NCBI GenBank assembly: GCA_021774335.1
Contig: JAJFJD010000041.1
Span: forward strand, 1-64,000
Reading direction: 5' to 3'
DNA length: 64,000 nucleotides
Source of the DNA: Alphaproteobacteria bacterium
Lineage (GTDB): Bacteria; Pseudomonadota; Alphaproteobacteria; UBA8366
Numbering within the stretch: position 1 is the stretch's first letter; each line of letters starts with the position of its first letter. Below the pieces are notes generated by a model that saw nothing but the letters and a program-made list of their open reading frames with translations, did no database searches and had not been told where the DNA came from. The translations under genes were made by a program, and so were the position numbers. Below are positions 27,600-38,322 of the stretch, in pieces.

Positions 27600-28178
27600 A
27601 TGGCCCGACCAAAAGAATTCGACCCGGACGAAGCGCTGGACAAGGCAATGCATCAGTTCTGGGCCAAGGGGTACCACGACACCTCAATCCGCGATCTGGT
27701 CGCGCGCACGGGCGTGAACTACTACGGCCTGTACGAGGTGTTCGATAACAAACACGGCCTGTTTCTCGCCTCGCTCGATCGATATGGCGAAACGGTGACC
27801 GCCCCGGTTATCCAAGAATTGAAACGCCCGGGTCCCGTCAAACCCGCACTTCGCCGCACCTTCAACCGGCTTCTCGGATTGCTAAAAACAAACGACGGAC
27901 GGGTCGGTTGCATGATGTGCAACACCGCTATCGAGTTGGCCCCCTACGACAAGGAAGCCGCTGATCGTGTCCAGGGGCATATGTCACTCCTCCGCGGCGC
28001 CTTTAAATCGCGGCTCGACGAAGGACAGCGTGCCGGCGAAATCGATGGAAGAGTCGACCTGGGCGCACTCGCCGAATTCCTGACATCAACCGCCTACACC
28101 ATCGGCATCCTGCTACGGACCGGGTGCAGCGACGCCCATATCAAACGCCATCTCGACACCGCCCTATCCGCAATTTGA
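27600..28178 (+). CDS. TetR/AcrR family transcriptional regulator
   Basis: 192 residues from ATG 27600 (MARPKEFDPDEAL, the natural start for this family; a TTG at 27591 would fall against the operator). The N-terminal HTH is TSIRDLVARTGVNYYGLYEVFDNKHGLF; the C-terminal part is the ligand-binding helical domain. It is followed by the AhpD-like operon, and near-identical 24-bp palindromes precede both, so it very probably represses itself and that operon. Inducer unknown, presumably a substrate of the monooxygenase. Confidence 0.93.
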   Translation: MARPKEFDPDEALDKAMHQFWAKGYHDTSIRDLVARTGVNYYGLYEVFDNKHGLFLASLDRYGETVTAPVIQELKRPGPVKPALRRTFNRLLGLLKTNDGRVGCMMCNTAIELAPYDKEAADRVQGHMSLLRGAFKSRLDEGQRAGEIDGRVDLGALAEFLTSTAYTIGILLRTGCSDAHIKRHLDTALSAI

Positions 28179-28192
28179 TATTTTTTTGATCT

Positions 28193-28216
28193 ATTTCATA
28201 TCGATTGCTTTGAAAT
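28193..28216. promoter_or_regulatory. TetR operator, copy 2 (before the AhpD-like operon)
   Basis: ATTTCA-N12-TGAAAT with internal TATCGATTG, the near-identical partner of the site at 27567-27590 in opposite orientation. It lies 19 bases before the first gene of the operon, where a repressor would block transcription or overlap the initiation site. Confidence 0.75.
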
Positions 28217-28234
28217 AAATGATTGGAGACCGAA

Positions 28235-28789
28235 ATGTCATATCTTAGCTACTCGAAGTCCTTCAAAGGCGTCGCCGACGTCTTTCTCCGGAAACCCGAA
28301 CGGTACGGCCCGCTTCTACAGTTCATCGAATCCGTCATGGCCGGCCCCTCCGCCTTGACCAAGGCAGAGCGTGAAATCATCGCCGCCCACGTCTCGAAGA
28401 TGAACGGATGCGGTTTCTGTCTCGGTGCGCATGTCGCGACGTTGGCCGCCTTGGATATCGACTTCCATGCCCTGGATGCGACCGGTTCCGGCCCGGATAC
28501 CCGAAACGTGAGCGCCAAGCTCCAGGCCATTTTGGAATTCGCAACCCGGATCACGCGGGAACCCGACTCAATTCGGCAAACCGATATCGACGCCTTGCGG
28601 GATGTCGGCTGGGATGACGAGACCATCGAAGACGCAATCAATGTCGTCGCACTGTTCAACTATGTGAACCGGCTTGTCGATGCGTTCGGTATCGAAGGCG
28701 ACGACGCATATTTCAAACATGTCGGCGCAACGCTGGCGACGCAGGGCTATGCACCCCTGATCAAATCCGCACTCAAGAAAGCCAGTTAG
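28235..28789 (+). CDS. AhpD-like / carboxymuconolactone decarboxylase family protein
   Basis: 184 residues. The AhpD signature CxxC-x3-H is intact: C59, C62 and H66 in NGCGFCLGAH. Such proteins act as peroxidase-related thiol reductases or decarboxylase-like enzymes. ATG 28235 follows TTGGAGA; an upstream TTG at 28223 overlaps that site. First gene of the TetR-controlled operon. Confidence 0.88.
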   Translation: MSYLSYSKSFKGVADVFLRKPERYGPLLQFIESVMAGPSALTKAEREIIAAHVSKMNGCGFCLGAHVATLAALDIDFHALDATGSGPDTRNVSAKLQAILEFATRITREPDSIRQTDIDALRDVGWDDETIEDAINVVALFNYVNRLVDAFGIEGDDAYFKHVGATLATQGYAPLIKSALKKAS

Positions 28790-28826
28790 CCGAGATTTCG
28801 ACCCCTTCGGATTAGGAGAACAAGAC

Positions 28827-29240
28827 ATGCGCAACACTCTGCAATGGGCACGCCCCGGCGAAAGCTTCGAAGACGGCAGCCGCTTCGCCGACTGGAAATT
28901 GATCGAAGAAAGCAGCGTATGGCATTGGCAATACGATACGCATGAACTGACCTTCGACATTTACCAACATGACGGACAGTACTGGAAACTGTACCGCGCC
29001 CGTTTCGTGCCGGATGGGGGCACGGAGTACGCCTACGACTTCGGCGGACAGGCGTGCCGTATGGCGCTGGTCGAATACCGGCAACAATGCCGTTCCCCGC
29101 ATTCCAGCAAACTCATGCGGGCCGGAGATGTGGAGTGGGTTCGCACCTACGAAGTCGATGAAGCGATCCACATCGTGCGACGGTCTGGACAACAGGATGC
29201 CAAATACGGTGCGCCCTACGGCCGGAAGAGCGCTGCATGA
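28827..29240 (+). CDS. Hypothetical protein in the TetR operon
   Basis: 137 residues, no signal peptide or membrane helix. Rich in aromatic residues (WHWQYDTHELTFDIYQHDGQYWKLYRARF), suggesting a small beta-barrel or lipocalin/MoaF-like fold; I cannot assign a family. It lies 37 bases after the AhpD-like gene, and its stop overlaps the SDR start by four bases (ATGA), so it is translationally coupled to the dehydrogenase. Confidence 0.75.
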   Translation: MRNTLQWARPGESFEDGSRFADWKLIEESSVWHWQYDTHELTFDIYQHDGQYWKLYRARFVPDGGTEYAYDFGGQACRMALVEYRQQCRSPHSSKLMRAGDVEWVRTYEVDEAIHIVRRSGQQDAKYGAPYGRKSAA

Positions 29241-29992
29241 CCCCCAGCAACCGCAGCGAGAATCCGGTATGCGTGATTACCGGTGTCGGCGATACCACCG
29301 GCGCCGCCTTGGCGCGGCGGTTCGCCGCCGGTGGCTATCGCGTAGCGTTGATCGCTCGCAACGAGAACCGGCTGGAAGCGCTCGAAAAGGAAATCCCCGG
29401 GGCGCGGGCGTTCCCTTGCGATATCGGGAATCTCGAGGCGCTGAAAACAACGGTCGCCAAGATCCAGTCGTCGATGGGAGCGCCGGAAGTGTTGGTCCAC
29501 AACGCGGTCGCCCATACCTTCGATACCTTTCTCGATGCCGACCCTACCGACTTGGAACGAAATTTCCGGGTCAACACCACCGCCCTGCTCTATCTCACCC
29601 GCGAACTTGCACCCGATATGATCAACGCCGGTAAGGGCGCAATCATGGTGACGGGCAACACCGCGTCGCATCGGGGCGTGCCGAAATACGCCCTATTCGC
29701 ACCGACAAAGGCGGCCCAGCGTATCCTGGCCGAGGCGCTGGCGCGCGACCTGGGGCCGAAAGGCATCCATGTCGGCTACGTCACGATCGACGCCGCGATC
29801 GACGTCACATGGCTTGGCCCAGATGAGCAACGACCCGACTGGCTGCTTCCACCGAAAGACTGGCCGCACGCACGCGCAGACTTTTTTGCCAAGCCGGAAG
29901 CGATTGCCGACGAAGTCTTTCACCTCGCCCATCAGGATCGTTCCACATGGGCCTTCGACATCACGATCCGGCCGTTTGCCGAAAAATGGTGA
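29237..29992 (+). CDS. Short-chain dehydrogenase/reductase with altered active site
   Basis: 251 residues with a Rossmann start (VCVITGVGDTTGAALARRFA). Where classical SDRs have YxxxK, this protein has F154-A-P-T-K158; the nearest tyrosine is Y151, seven residues before the lysine instead of four. Either this subfamily uses another acid or it is not a classical dehydrogenase. Coupled to the gene before it (ATGA overlap) and followed by a membrane protein. Confidence 0.88.
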   Translation: MTPSNRSENPVCVITGVGDTTGAALARRFAAGGYRVALIARNENRLEALEKEIPGARAFPCDIGNLEALKTTVAKIQSSMGAPEVLVHNAVAHTFDTFLDADPTDLERNFRVNTTALLYLTRELAPDMINAGKGAIMVTGNTASHRGVPKYALFAPTKAAQRILAEALARDLGPKGIHVGYVTIDAAIDVTWLGPDEQRPDWLLPPKDWPHARADFFAKPEAIADEVFHLAHQDRSTWAFDITIRPFAEKW

Positions 29993-29997
29993 GTCCC

Positions 29998-30735
29998 ATG
30001 TCCTTATCCCTGACCCCGTTCCTGCTTGCCGTGGAATTCGGCTTCCTCTTCCTGATCGCTGGCCGATGCAGCCGCCGTGGCACGTTTCCGGCCGGAAGCT
30101 TTCCGATCTACGCTTATCTGCTCGGGCTCACGGCGTATGGCGTCGCCAGCAGCGTGGCGGGTGCGTATGGCCTATATGTCCGCGACGACCTTCTGCCATG
30201 GCTACCCGGACTTTGGCTCCAACTCATCACGGTTGCCGTCTTCGTGGTCCCAATCCTGTGGAGTACCGCGATCCGCAACGGTCTCCGCCACATCGTCGAT
30301 ATGACACCGTTGCACTGGTTCGCGTATTTCCACGGAATGCGGATTGCCGCCCTCGGTACCGCGGCAAAGACGGCGTCCGGCGAATTTCCCGTCTACTTCG
30401 AGCTTTTCGTCGGCATCCCGGATCTCATTTTCGGATTTTCCGCGTTGTGGGTCGGCAGCCGCCTTCGTCGCGGTAAATTTTCGGACCGTAATTTCATGCT
30501 GTGGAACCTGATCGGCGCGCTCATCGTCGTGCCCAGCGCACCGATCCTACTGCAGCTAGGACTGCCGGGGCCTATGTATGTCTTCGACAGCGTGCCCGAC
30601 GCGCGCGCCGTGTTCACCTACCCCATGTCGATTGCGCCGATGATTGGCGTGCCGATGTTCGTTCTAATGAACCTCCTGCTTGCATGGCGGCTTTGGGAAC
30701 GCCGAACCAAACCGGACATGTTTGCCGCCCCATAG
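29998..30735 (+). CDS. Hypothetical integral membrane protein
   Basis: 245 residues with about seven hydrophobic segments and no signal peptide. I do not recognise the family; it has no obvious transporter motif. ATG 29998 lies just after the SDR stop at 29990-29992; an in-frame ATG at 29986 overlaps the SDR end. Its position between an SDR and a monooxygenase suggests a role in handling a hydrophobic substrate. Confidence 0.8.
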   Translation: MSLSLTPFLLAVEFGFLFLIAGRCSRRGTFPAGSFPIYAYLLGLTAYGVASSVAGAYGLYVRDDLLPWLPGLWLQLITVAVFVVPILWSTAIRNGLRHIVDMTPLHWFAYFHGMRIAALGTAAKTASGEFPVYFELFVGIPDLIFGFSALWVGSRLRRGKFSDRNFMLWNLIGALIVVPSAPILLQLGLPGPMYVFDSVPDARAVFTYPMSIAPMIGVPMFVLMNLLLAWRLWERRTKPDMFAAP

Positions 30736-30788
30736 CCCGGCCGCTACAGTACGGCACGGACCAACGGCGTTAAACACATCGGAAAGCC

Positions 30789-32498
30789 ATGCCGAATACG
30801 ACCGACCGCTCCACCGGGGCACAGGAATACGACGCGCTGATCATCGGAGCCGGTTTCTCCGGCCTGTACCAGCTTCACTGCCTGCGCGATCGGCTGGGGC
30901 TTTCGGCACAGGTGTTGGAGACCGCGGACGGCGTTGGCGGCACATGGTATTGGAACCGCTATCCCGGTGCGCGCTGCGAGTCCGAACGCCACTCCTACTC
31001 CTACTATTTCTCGAAAGAGATTCTGGAGGAATGGGAATGGTCCGAGCGGTATCCGGAACAACCCGAGATCATGCGTTATCTCAACTATGTCGCGGACAAG
31101 CTCGATCTGAAACGCGATATCCAGTTCGGCACCCGCGTAGAGTCGGCGGTCTATGACGAGGCGACCAACCGGTGGCACGTCGAGACAGAAGCCGGCGACC
31201 AATATACGGCAACCTATCTGATTACGGCGGTCGGTTGCCTGTCCACCGCCAACATTCCCGACATTCCCGGCCTCGATAGTTTCGCCGGCGATTGGTATCA
31301 CACCGGCCAGTGGCCACATGACGGCGTCGACTTCACCGGAAAGCGCGTCGGGCAGATCGGCACCGGGTCGACCGGCATCCAAGCGGCACCGGTCATAGCA
31401 TCGACTGCCGGGCATCTGACCGTGTTCCAGCGAACGCCCAATTATAGCGTGCCGGCGCATAACGGGCCGCTGAGCGCCGAATTCAAGCAATACCTCCGCG
31501 AAAATCACGACGAAATCCGCGCGATCATGCAGAGCACCCCGAACGGCCATCCCTTCCGGATCGCCGACCGGAATGTCGCCGACGTAACACCGGATGAACG
31601 TCTGGCGATCTATGAAGAATCCTGGAGAACGGGCGGACTCCGGTTCCGCGCCGCGTTCCGCGACCTCCTTCTCGACAAGGCGGCGAACGATACGGCGGCT
31701 GAATTCCTCAAGGATAAGATTCGAACCGTCGTCAAAGATCCTGAAACCGCAGCGAAACTCGCCAATATCGATCACCCCTACGCGGCCAAGCGCCCACCGA
31801 TCGACACGCATTATTTCGAGACCTTCAATCGCGATAACGTCACCCTGGTGGACGTCCGTGCAGCCCCGATCGAGCGCATCACGCCGACCGGCATCGTGAC
31901 GGTCAATGGGGAGTATCCACTCGACATCATCGTCTTCGCGACCGGGTTCGACGCGATGACCGGCCCGTTGCTCGGCATGGACATCCGCGGCCGCGACGGC
32001 CAAGCGTTGAAGGACGTCTGGAGCGCCGGACCCAAGACCTATCTCGGCCTGGCGGTTGCCGGTTTTCCCAACATGTTCACGGTTACCGGGCCCGGCAGCC
32101 CCTCCGTCCTCTGCAATATGCCGGTTGCGATCGAGCAGCATGTCGAATGGATCACGGATTGCATTGCCCATATGCGCGAAAACGGGATCGACAGGATCGA
32201 AGCTGGCCCCGAAGCCGCGGAAAAATGGGTCGAACATGTCAACGACGCGGCGAACGCCACGCTATTGCCCTTGGTGAAACACTCCTGGTATCTCGGCGCC
32301 AACGTGCCCGGGAAGCCCCGCGTGTTCATGCCCTACGCCGGCGGCATGACCCGCTACCGCGCCGTCTGTGACGACATCGCAGCGAAGGGTTACGAAGGCT
32401 TCCGGAAAGAAGGTGGGGGACACGAGAAACATCCACCCCAAGGCGCCACGGTCGGCGATTTCGGCCCTGCGGCGGCAATCGATGCGCCGGGCGTGTGA
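30789..32498 (+). CDS. Flavin-containing (Baeyer-Villiger type) monooxygenase
   Basis: 569 residues. The FAD motif GAGFSG is at 20-25, the NADPH motif is GTGSTG in the middle, and between them is FAGDWYHTGQWP, which fits the Baeyer-Villiger fingerprint FxGxxxHxxxWP. The family inserts oxygen next to a ketone to give an ester or lactone, using NADPH and O2. Last gene of the TetR-controlled set; the SDR upstream could make the ketone or process the product. Substrate unknown. Confidence 0.93.
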   Translation: MPNTTDRSTGAQEYDALIIGAGFSGLYQLHCLRDRLGLSAQVLETADGVGGTWYWNRYPGARCESERHSYSYYFSKEILEEWEWSERYPEQPEIMRYLNYVADKLDLKRDIQFGTRVESAVYDEATNRWHVETEAGDQYTATYLITAVGCLSTANIPDIPGLDSFAGDWYHTGQWPHDGVDFTGKRVGQIGTGSTGIQAAPVIASTAGHLTVFQRTPNYSVPAHNGPLSAEFKQYLRENHDEIRAIMQSTPNGHPFRIADRNVADVTPDERLAIYEESWRTGGLRFRAAFRDLLLDKAANDTAAEFLKDKIRTVVKDPETAAKLANIDHPYAAKRPPIDTHYFETFNRDNVTLVDVRAAPIERITPTGIVTVNGEYPLDIIVFATGFDAMTGPLLGMDIRGRDGQALKDVWSAGPKTYLGLAVAGFPNMFTVTGPGSPSVLCNMPVAIEQHVEWITDCIAHMRENGIDRIEAGPEAAEKWVEHVNDAANATLLPLVKHSWYLGANVPGKPRVFMPYAGGMTRYRAVCDDIAAKGYEGFRKEGGGHEKHPPQGATVGDFGPAAAIDAPGV

Positions 32499-32662
32499 TG
32501 CCGATCTTCCGGCACAAGCTCCTCAACTACGGATAAACAATCAACCGAACCATGCCGATGCGTCGTTATGACAAATACACGCGCATAGGACGGTAACCGA
32601 ATGCAGTGATAGTATGCGCGGGAATTGGGGCCATCTCGTGTACACCAGGGAGCGTTTTAGAC

Positions 32663-33580
32663 ATGAAATGGCGCGGACGGCGGCAAAGTTCGAACGTAGA
32701 AGACCAGCGCGGCAGCGGTGGTGGCGGCGGTGGTGGATTCGGCGGGATCCGGTTCCCAATGGGGACAGGACGCCGGCGGGCCGGCAAACGTGCCGGAATT
32801 GGCGGCATCGGGTTGGTCGCCGTGGTTTTGATCTCCATGTTTTTTGGGATCGACCCGGGCCAATTGCTATCAGGTCTCCAAGGCCCGCCAACCGGAGGGC
32901 CGGTGACCCAGCAGGCGCCGCGGAAACCCGGCACTGATCCGCTTCGCGATTTCGTTGCGGTCGTGCTCGCGGATACCGAGGATGCCTGGCACGGGCTGTT
33001 CAAGACCAACTTCAACCAGTCCTATCGCGAACCGAAACTCGTGCTCTTTTCCGGCGGAGTTCGCTCGGCCTGCGGTTATGCCGGGTCCGCGGTCGGTCCG
33101 TTCTACTGTCCGGGCGACCAAAAAGTGTATCTCGACCTCGATTTCTTCCGGCAACTCAAGGATCGTTTCAAGGCACCGGGCGATTTCGCCCAGGCCTATG
33201 TGATCGCGCATGAGGTTGGGCATCATGTGCAGACATTGTTGGGCATCTCGAAGAAAGTTCATGAGGCCCGATCCCGCCTTCCGAAAGCTAAGGCGAACGC
33301 CTTATCGGTCCGGCAGGAATTGCAGGCCGATTGCTTCGCCGGCGTATGGGCCAACCACGCAGACCGCGCCAAGAAAGTTCTGGAATCCGGCGATATCGAT
33401 GAAGCGCTAAATGCCGCGAGCGCGATCGGGGACGATACATTGCAGCGCCAGGCGCAAGGCCGTGTGGTGCCCGATTCCTTCACCCACGGCAGTTCCGCTC
33501 AGCGGCAGCGATGGTTCAAACGCGGTTTGAAAAGCGGACGCCTGGATCAATGCGATACATTCAATACCCGCTCCTTATAA
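32663..33580 (+). CDS. ypfJ: Neutral zinc metallopeptidase (YpfJ family)
   Basis: 305 residues. A glycine-rich N-terminus (about 15-30) precedes one membrane helix (about 50-68), then the peptidase domain with zinc motif HEVGHH (H183, E184, H187) and the downstream [13 protein letters not shown] block containing the third ligand. The domain should lie outside the cytoplasmic membrane. ATG 32663 gives the family N-terminus MKWRGRR; AGGGAG lies ten bases before it. Role in the cell unknown. Confidence 0.93.
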   Translation: MKWRGRRQSSNVEDQRGSGGGGGGGFGGIRFPMGTGRRRAGKRAGIGGIGLVAVVLISMFFGIDPGQLLSGLQGPPTGGPVTQQAPRKPGTDPLRDFVAVVLADTEDAWHGLFKTNFNQSYREPKLVLFSGGVRSACGYAGSAVGPFYCPGDQKVYLDLDFFRQLKDRFKAPGDFAQAYVIAHEVGHHVQTLLGISKKVHEARSRLPKAKANALSVRQELQADCFAGVWANHADRAKKVLESGDIDEALNAASAIGDDTLQRQAQGRVVPDSFTHGSSAQRQRWFKRGLKSGRLDQCDTFNTRSL

Positions 33581-33635
33581 CGCCGGGCCAAAGCAATTTA
33601 CGAGACATGCCGATTCAGCGTGTGTGGAGATAGTT

Positions 33636-35123
<1,488 letters not shown>

Positions 35124-35165
35124 TTGACCGGAAGCGCCGCCGGGACAGTCGCCAGATCGCCGGGT

Positions 35166-35567
35166 CTATTCGTAAATCCCTTGACCGTCGGACCGGTAAT
35201 CGGGACCTAGGAGGAGCCGCTCCGGTGAGCTCTTCAACAGTTCTTCCGCCGAACTCGCGCCGGGCAATTGACCGGGCAGCCCTTCCTCGAGGATCGGCAT
35301 GCCCCGAAGCTCCGGTTCGGAGGGCGTAGGCTGCGATAATGCGCTCAACGGATCGTTGTCGATCGCGCGTTGCTCCTCGATGCATCGGCGCATCGGCAGC
35401 GTTCCCGGAATATTGCCAAGCCGCTTACATATCTCGAAATACGTGCCAATTGAGCCCGATTGCGCCCGCGGCTGATCGCCGCCCGCAAAGGACATCATTA
35501 GCACAAACGCCAGCGCAAACACGGCCGCCGCTGGTGCGAAAACAGGACATTTGGCACAACCGCTCAC
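35166..35567 (-). CDS. Hypothetical exported or membrane-anchored protein
   Basis: 133 residues. An N-terminal hydrophobic segment (APAAAVFALAFVLMMSFAGG) is followed by a proline- and glycine-rich tail (PGTLP, EEGLPGQLPGASSAEE) that looks unstructured. No family recognised. GTG 35567 stands 11 bases after AGGAG; GTG 35579 is an alternative that would overlap it. Convergent with the HerA-like gene. Confidence 0.6.
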   Translation of the reverse strand: MSGCAKCPVFAPAAAVFALAFVLMMSFAGGDQPRAQSGSIGTYFEICKRLGNIPGTLPMRRCIEEQRAIDNDPLSALSQPTPSEPELRGMPILEEGLPGQLPGASSAEELLKSSPERLLLGPDYRSDGQGIYE

Positions 35568-35762
35568 GATGCGGGACACTCCTCGCTCATAATCAACCTC
35601 GGTACAGTATGGGGTATCGAGGGCGTGACTGCATTGATCGAAAACACACCGGCGGTCCGCTGCGCAGCGAGCGGCAGTGCCAAATTGCCTGGTATTCGAG
35701 CGGAGAAAACGCTAACAACGCTCATACCGTTGGCCCGTCCACAGTCGAAATTTTCATCGCGC

Positions 35763-36302
35763 ATGCCCCGCTCTCGCCGTACCGATCCTCAAATTGGCTT
35801 CATCGTCGTCACACTGGCCGGTCTCCTGTCGGGCGCCGTTTCCGGCTACGTCGCAACGCTACCCTTCGAGGCACTACCCGGCTGGCTGCCGCCATTCTTA
35901 CCCGGATTGGTCTACGGAGGATTAACGGGATCCTGCCTCGCGGCAATGGGGGCAACCGGATGGGGCCGGGCGATAATGTTCGCGGGTATCATGGTCGTGT
36001 CCTGGGCAATCGGGCTGCAACTCGCACCGTTGACGTGTGCCAACTGGCTTACAGGCGGCGGCGTTGGATGCACGCTCTATTCCGCCGGTTTGATGGCTGG
36101 GTTCGCGGGCACCAGCAGCCTTATCGTCGTCGCCGCCTTCCTTTTCCCGGGCCTGCGCAAGCTGTCTTTCGCTCTTCCCCTCTTGATCCTGGGAACCGCG
36201 GCCGGCGCCTTGCTCGAATTGGGTCCGTACTGGGTATTTTGCGGTTGGCAGGTCGCGGCCAACGCACTTATCGGATGGCATCTTTTCTTAAATCGCGCCT
36301 GA
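35763..36302 (+). CDS. Hypothetical integral membrane protein
   Basis: 179 residues from ATG 35763, with about five hydrophobic segments, many glycines and no recognised family. The frame is open to GTG 35625, but the added 46 residues look non-coding-like and no good ribosome binding site supports either start. It precedes an MFS transporter gene on the same strand by 67 bases. Confidence 0.65.
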   Translation: MPRSRRTDPQIGFIVVTLAGLLSGAVSGYVATLPFEALPGWLPPFLPGLVYGGLTGSCLAAMGATGWGRAIMFAGIMVVSWAIGLQLAPLTCANWLTGGGVGCTLYSAGLMAGFAGTSSLIVVAAFLFPGLRKLSFALPLLILGTAAGALLELGPYWVFCGWQVAANALIGWHLFLNRA

Positions 36303-36369
36303 CGCGTCGCGCTGGTTGCCCCGGACCCGGTGGTCTAAGCTGCGGGCCCGCCATGACGCCGGAAGTTCC

Positions 36370-37611
36370 ATGCCGAGCCAATCCGAAGACCGCGCAGCCC
36401 TGAGACGTTACGCCGTGATGGCGGCGTCGTTGCTGTTCTTGCTGATCGGCACGGGCAGCATCTACTTCCTCGTCGTCGCATTGAAGTCGATCAGTGCAGA
36501 GTTCGATTGGCCACGGGCGGTCCCATCGCTCGCCTATTCGCTGCAGTATTTCGGCGGCGGCATCGGCGGCATCTTCATGGGATATCTGCTGGACCGGTCG
36601 GGCATGGGCATACCGGCAATTTTGGGCGCCAGCATGATCGGGCTCGGCGGCATCCTTACCAGTGGCATCTCCACGCAATGGGAACTGTATGCCATCTACG
36701 GCGTGCTGACCGGATTCCTGGGCCGGGCCGCCCTGTTCTCGCCTTTGATGGCGAACATCACGCGATGGTTCGACCATAAGAAAAGCATGGCGGCCGGAAT
36801 TCTCGGGTCGGGCCAGGGTCTTGCCGGAGCGTTTTGGCCGCCGATTTTCCAGCATTTCAACGACGCCATCGGCTGGCGTCAAACCTCGTTTTGGTATGGC
36901 GTCTTCGCGCTGGCGACAATGCTGCCGCTCTGCCTGATCCTGCGGCAGAAGCCGCCACAGGTCGGTCCCGCTCCGCTTCCCCCAACCAGCGGCTCCATGC
37001 CGCTCGCGGACAGGCAGCCGGTGAGACTGCCACTGTCGCCGCGGGCAATACAAATAAGCCTCTCGATCGCCTCGATCGGGTGCTGCGTCGCAATGGCCTT
37101 GCCCTTGGCGCATGCGGCATCCCATGTCAGCGACATTGGGTATTCACCGGCACGAGGCGCGGAAATCCTCTCGCTCATGCTGGCCAGCGCGGCCGTCAGT
37201 TGCCTGGTCGGCGTCGGATTCCTGGGCGGACGCTTCGGCGGGTTGCGCGCGATCTTCATCTTCTCGGCCGCGCAAGCGTTGTTCCTCGGCGTGCTGGCCT
37301 TCGTCGACAGCCTGACGGCGATCTATGTGACCGCAGTGCTGTTCGGATTAGGCTATGGCGGAATCCTGCCCTGCTATCCGGTCATCGTACGCGAGCATCT
37401 GCCGGCCCGCGAGGCCGGCCGCCGCACAGGCATGGTCATCCTGTGCGCCGGTGGCGGCATGGCGCTCGGCGCCTGGCTCGGCGGCGCAGTTTTCGATGTG
37501 ACGGGATCCTACAAAATCGCCTTTCTGATCGGCGTCGTCTTCAATATCGGGAATCTTGCCATCATCGGCGCCCTGATCGCGCATACGCGGAGCCGCCCGG
37601 CGCTTGCGTGA
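36370..37611 (+). CDS. MFS transporter
   Basis: 413 residues with 12 helices and a central polar loop (about 205-230). The architecture, with a GGGIGGIFMGYLLDRSG stretch between helices 2 and 3, is that of MFS members related to monocarboxylate or oxalate/formate carriers. ATG 36370 follows GGAAG closely. The HAD gene begins 44 bases downstream on the same strand and may be co-transcribed, which would suggest uptake of a halogenated or organic acid, but this is inference. Confidence 0.88.
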   Translation: MPSQSEDRAALRRYAVMAASLLFLLIGTGSIYFLVVALKSISAEFDWPRAVPSLAYSLQYFGGGIGGIFMGYLLDRSGMGIPAILGASMIGLGGILTSGISTQWELYAIYGVLTGFLGRAALFSPLMANITRWFDHKKSMAAGILGSGQGLAGAFWPPIFQHFNDAIGWRQTSFWYGVFALATMLPLCLILRQKPPQVGPAPLPPTSGSMPLADRQPVRLPLSPRAIQISLSIASIGCCVAMALPLAHAASHVSDIGYSPARGAEILSLMLASAAVSCLVGVGFLGGRFGGLRAIFIFSAAQALFLGVLAFVDSLTAIYVTAVLFGLGYGGILPCYPVIVREHLPAREAGRRTGMVILCAGGGMALGAWLGGAVFDVTGSYKIAFLIGVVFNIGNLAIIGALIAHTRSRPALA

Positions 37612-37655
37612 TCGTCAACGCCGACGCAGCCATGAATTGAGGAGCAAGAAACATC

Positions 37656-38297
37656 ATGAATTCGCCCGAACATGGATCGCCAACAGGCCAATTCGATGCC
37701 GTCATCTTCGACCTCCTCACCGCGCTCATCGACTCCTGGTCGCTTTGGAATGACGTGGCCGGATCCGAAGAAGATGGACTGCGGTGGCGCAAGGAATATC
37801 TGAAACTTACTTACGGCGCAGGCGCGTATCGGCCCTACGAGACAATCGTGGCGGAAGCGGCGGAAGCAGCTGAGATTAACAGAGAAGCAGCCGGCGAATT
37901 GGCGCGCCGCTGGGGCGAACTCAAAGCCTGGCCGGAAACGCACCGCGTTCTTACCGAGCTTCACAAACACGCGGTGCTTGGCGTCGTGACGAATTGTTCA
38001 GTACAGCTGGGCCACGCCGCCGCGGAAAGTGTTTTTGGCGACTTCCAAGTGGTCATCACGGCGGAGGAAGCCGGATTTTACAAACCTTGCCGAGAAACCT
38101 ACGCCAAGACCCTTGAGGCAATGGGCACCGATCCGGCGCGCACCCTTTTCGTCGCCGGGTCCGGCGCCGACGTGCCCGGCGCATCGGCCTTAGGGATGCC
38201 GGTCTACTGGCACAATCGAATTGGATTGCAGGCGGTCGACGATGTCTCACCGACCTATGTCGAGCGGACACTCGATCGACTTCTCACGCTCGTATGA
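37656..38297 (+). CDS. HAD superfamily hydrolase, haloacid dehalogenase-like
   Basis: 213 residues. Motif I is FDAVIFDLLTALIDSW with nucleophile Asp near residue 18; motif II is VVTNCS; motif III/IV includes the KPCRETY lysine and the VAGSGADVPGA stretch. It resembles (S)-2-haloacid dehalogenase-type proteins. The usual second Asp of VGDS-like motif IV reads AGSGADV, so chemistry may deviate. Substrate unknown. Confidence 0.85.
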   Translation: MNSPEHGSPTGQFDAVIFDLLTALIDSWSLWNDVAGSEEDGLRWRKEYLKLTYGAGAYRPYETIVAEAAEAAEINREAAGELARRWGELKAWPETHRVLTELHKHAVLGVVTNCSVQLGHAAAESVFGDFQVVITAEEAGFYKPCRETYAKTLEAMGTDPARTLFVAGSGADVPGASALGMPVYWHNRIGLQAVDDVSPTYVERTLDRLLTLV

Positions 38298-38322
38298 GCG
38301 GAGCGTCCAATCGACTGAGCCT

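Noticed and set aside
30744..32237. 497-codon frame antisense to the monooxygenase
   Set aside because: Shadow of a GC-rich gene; no recognisable product, while the plus strand has intact FAD and NADPH motifs.
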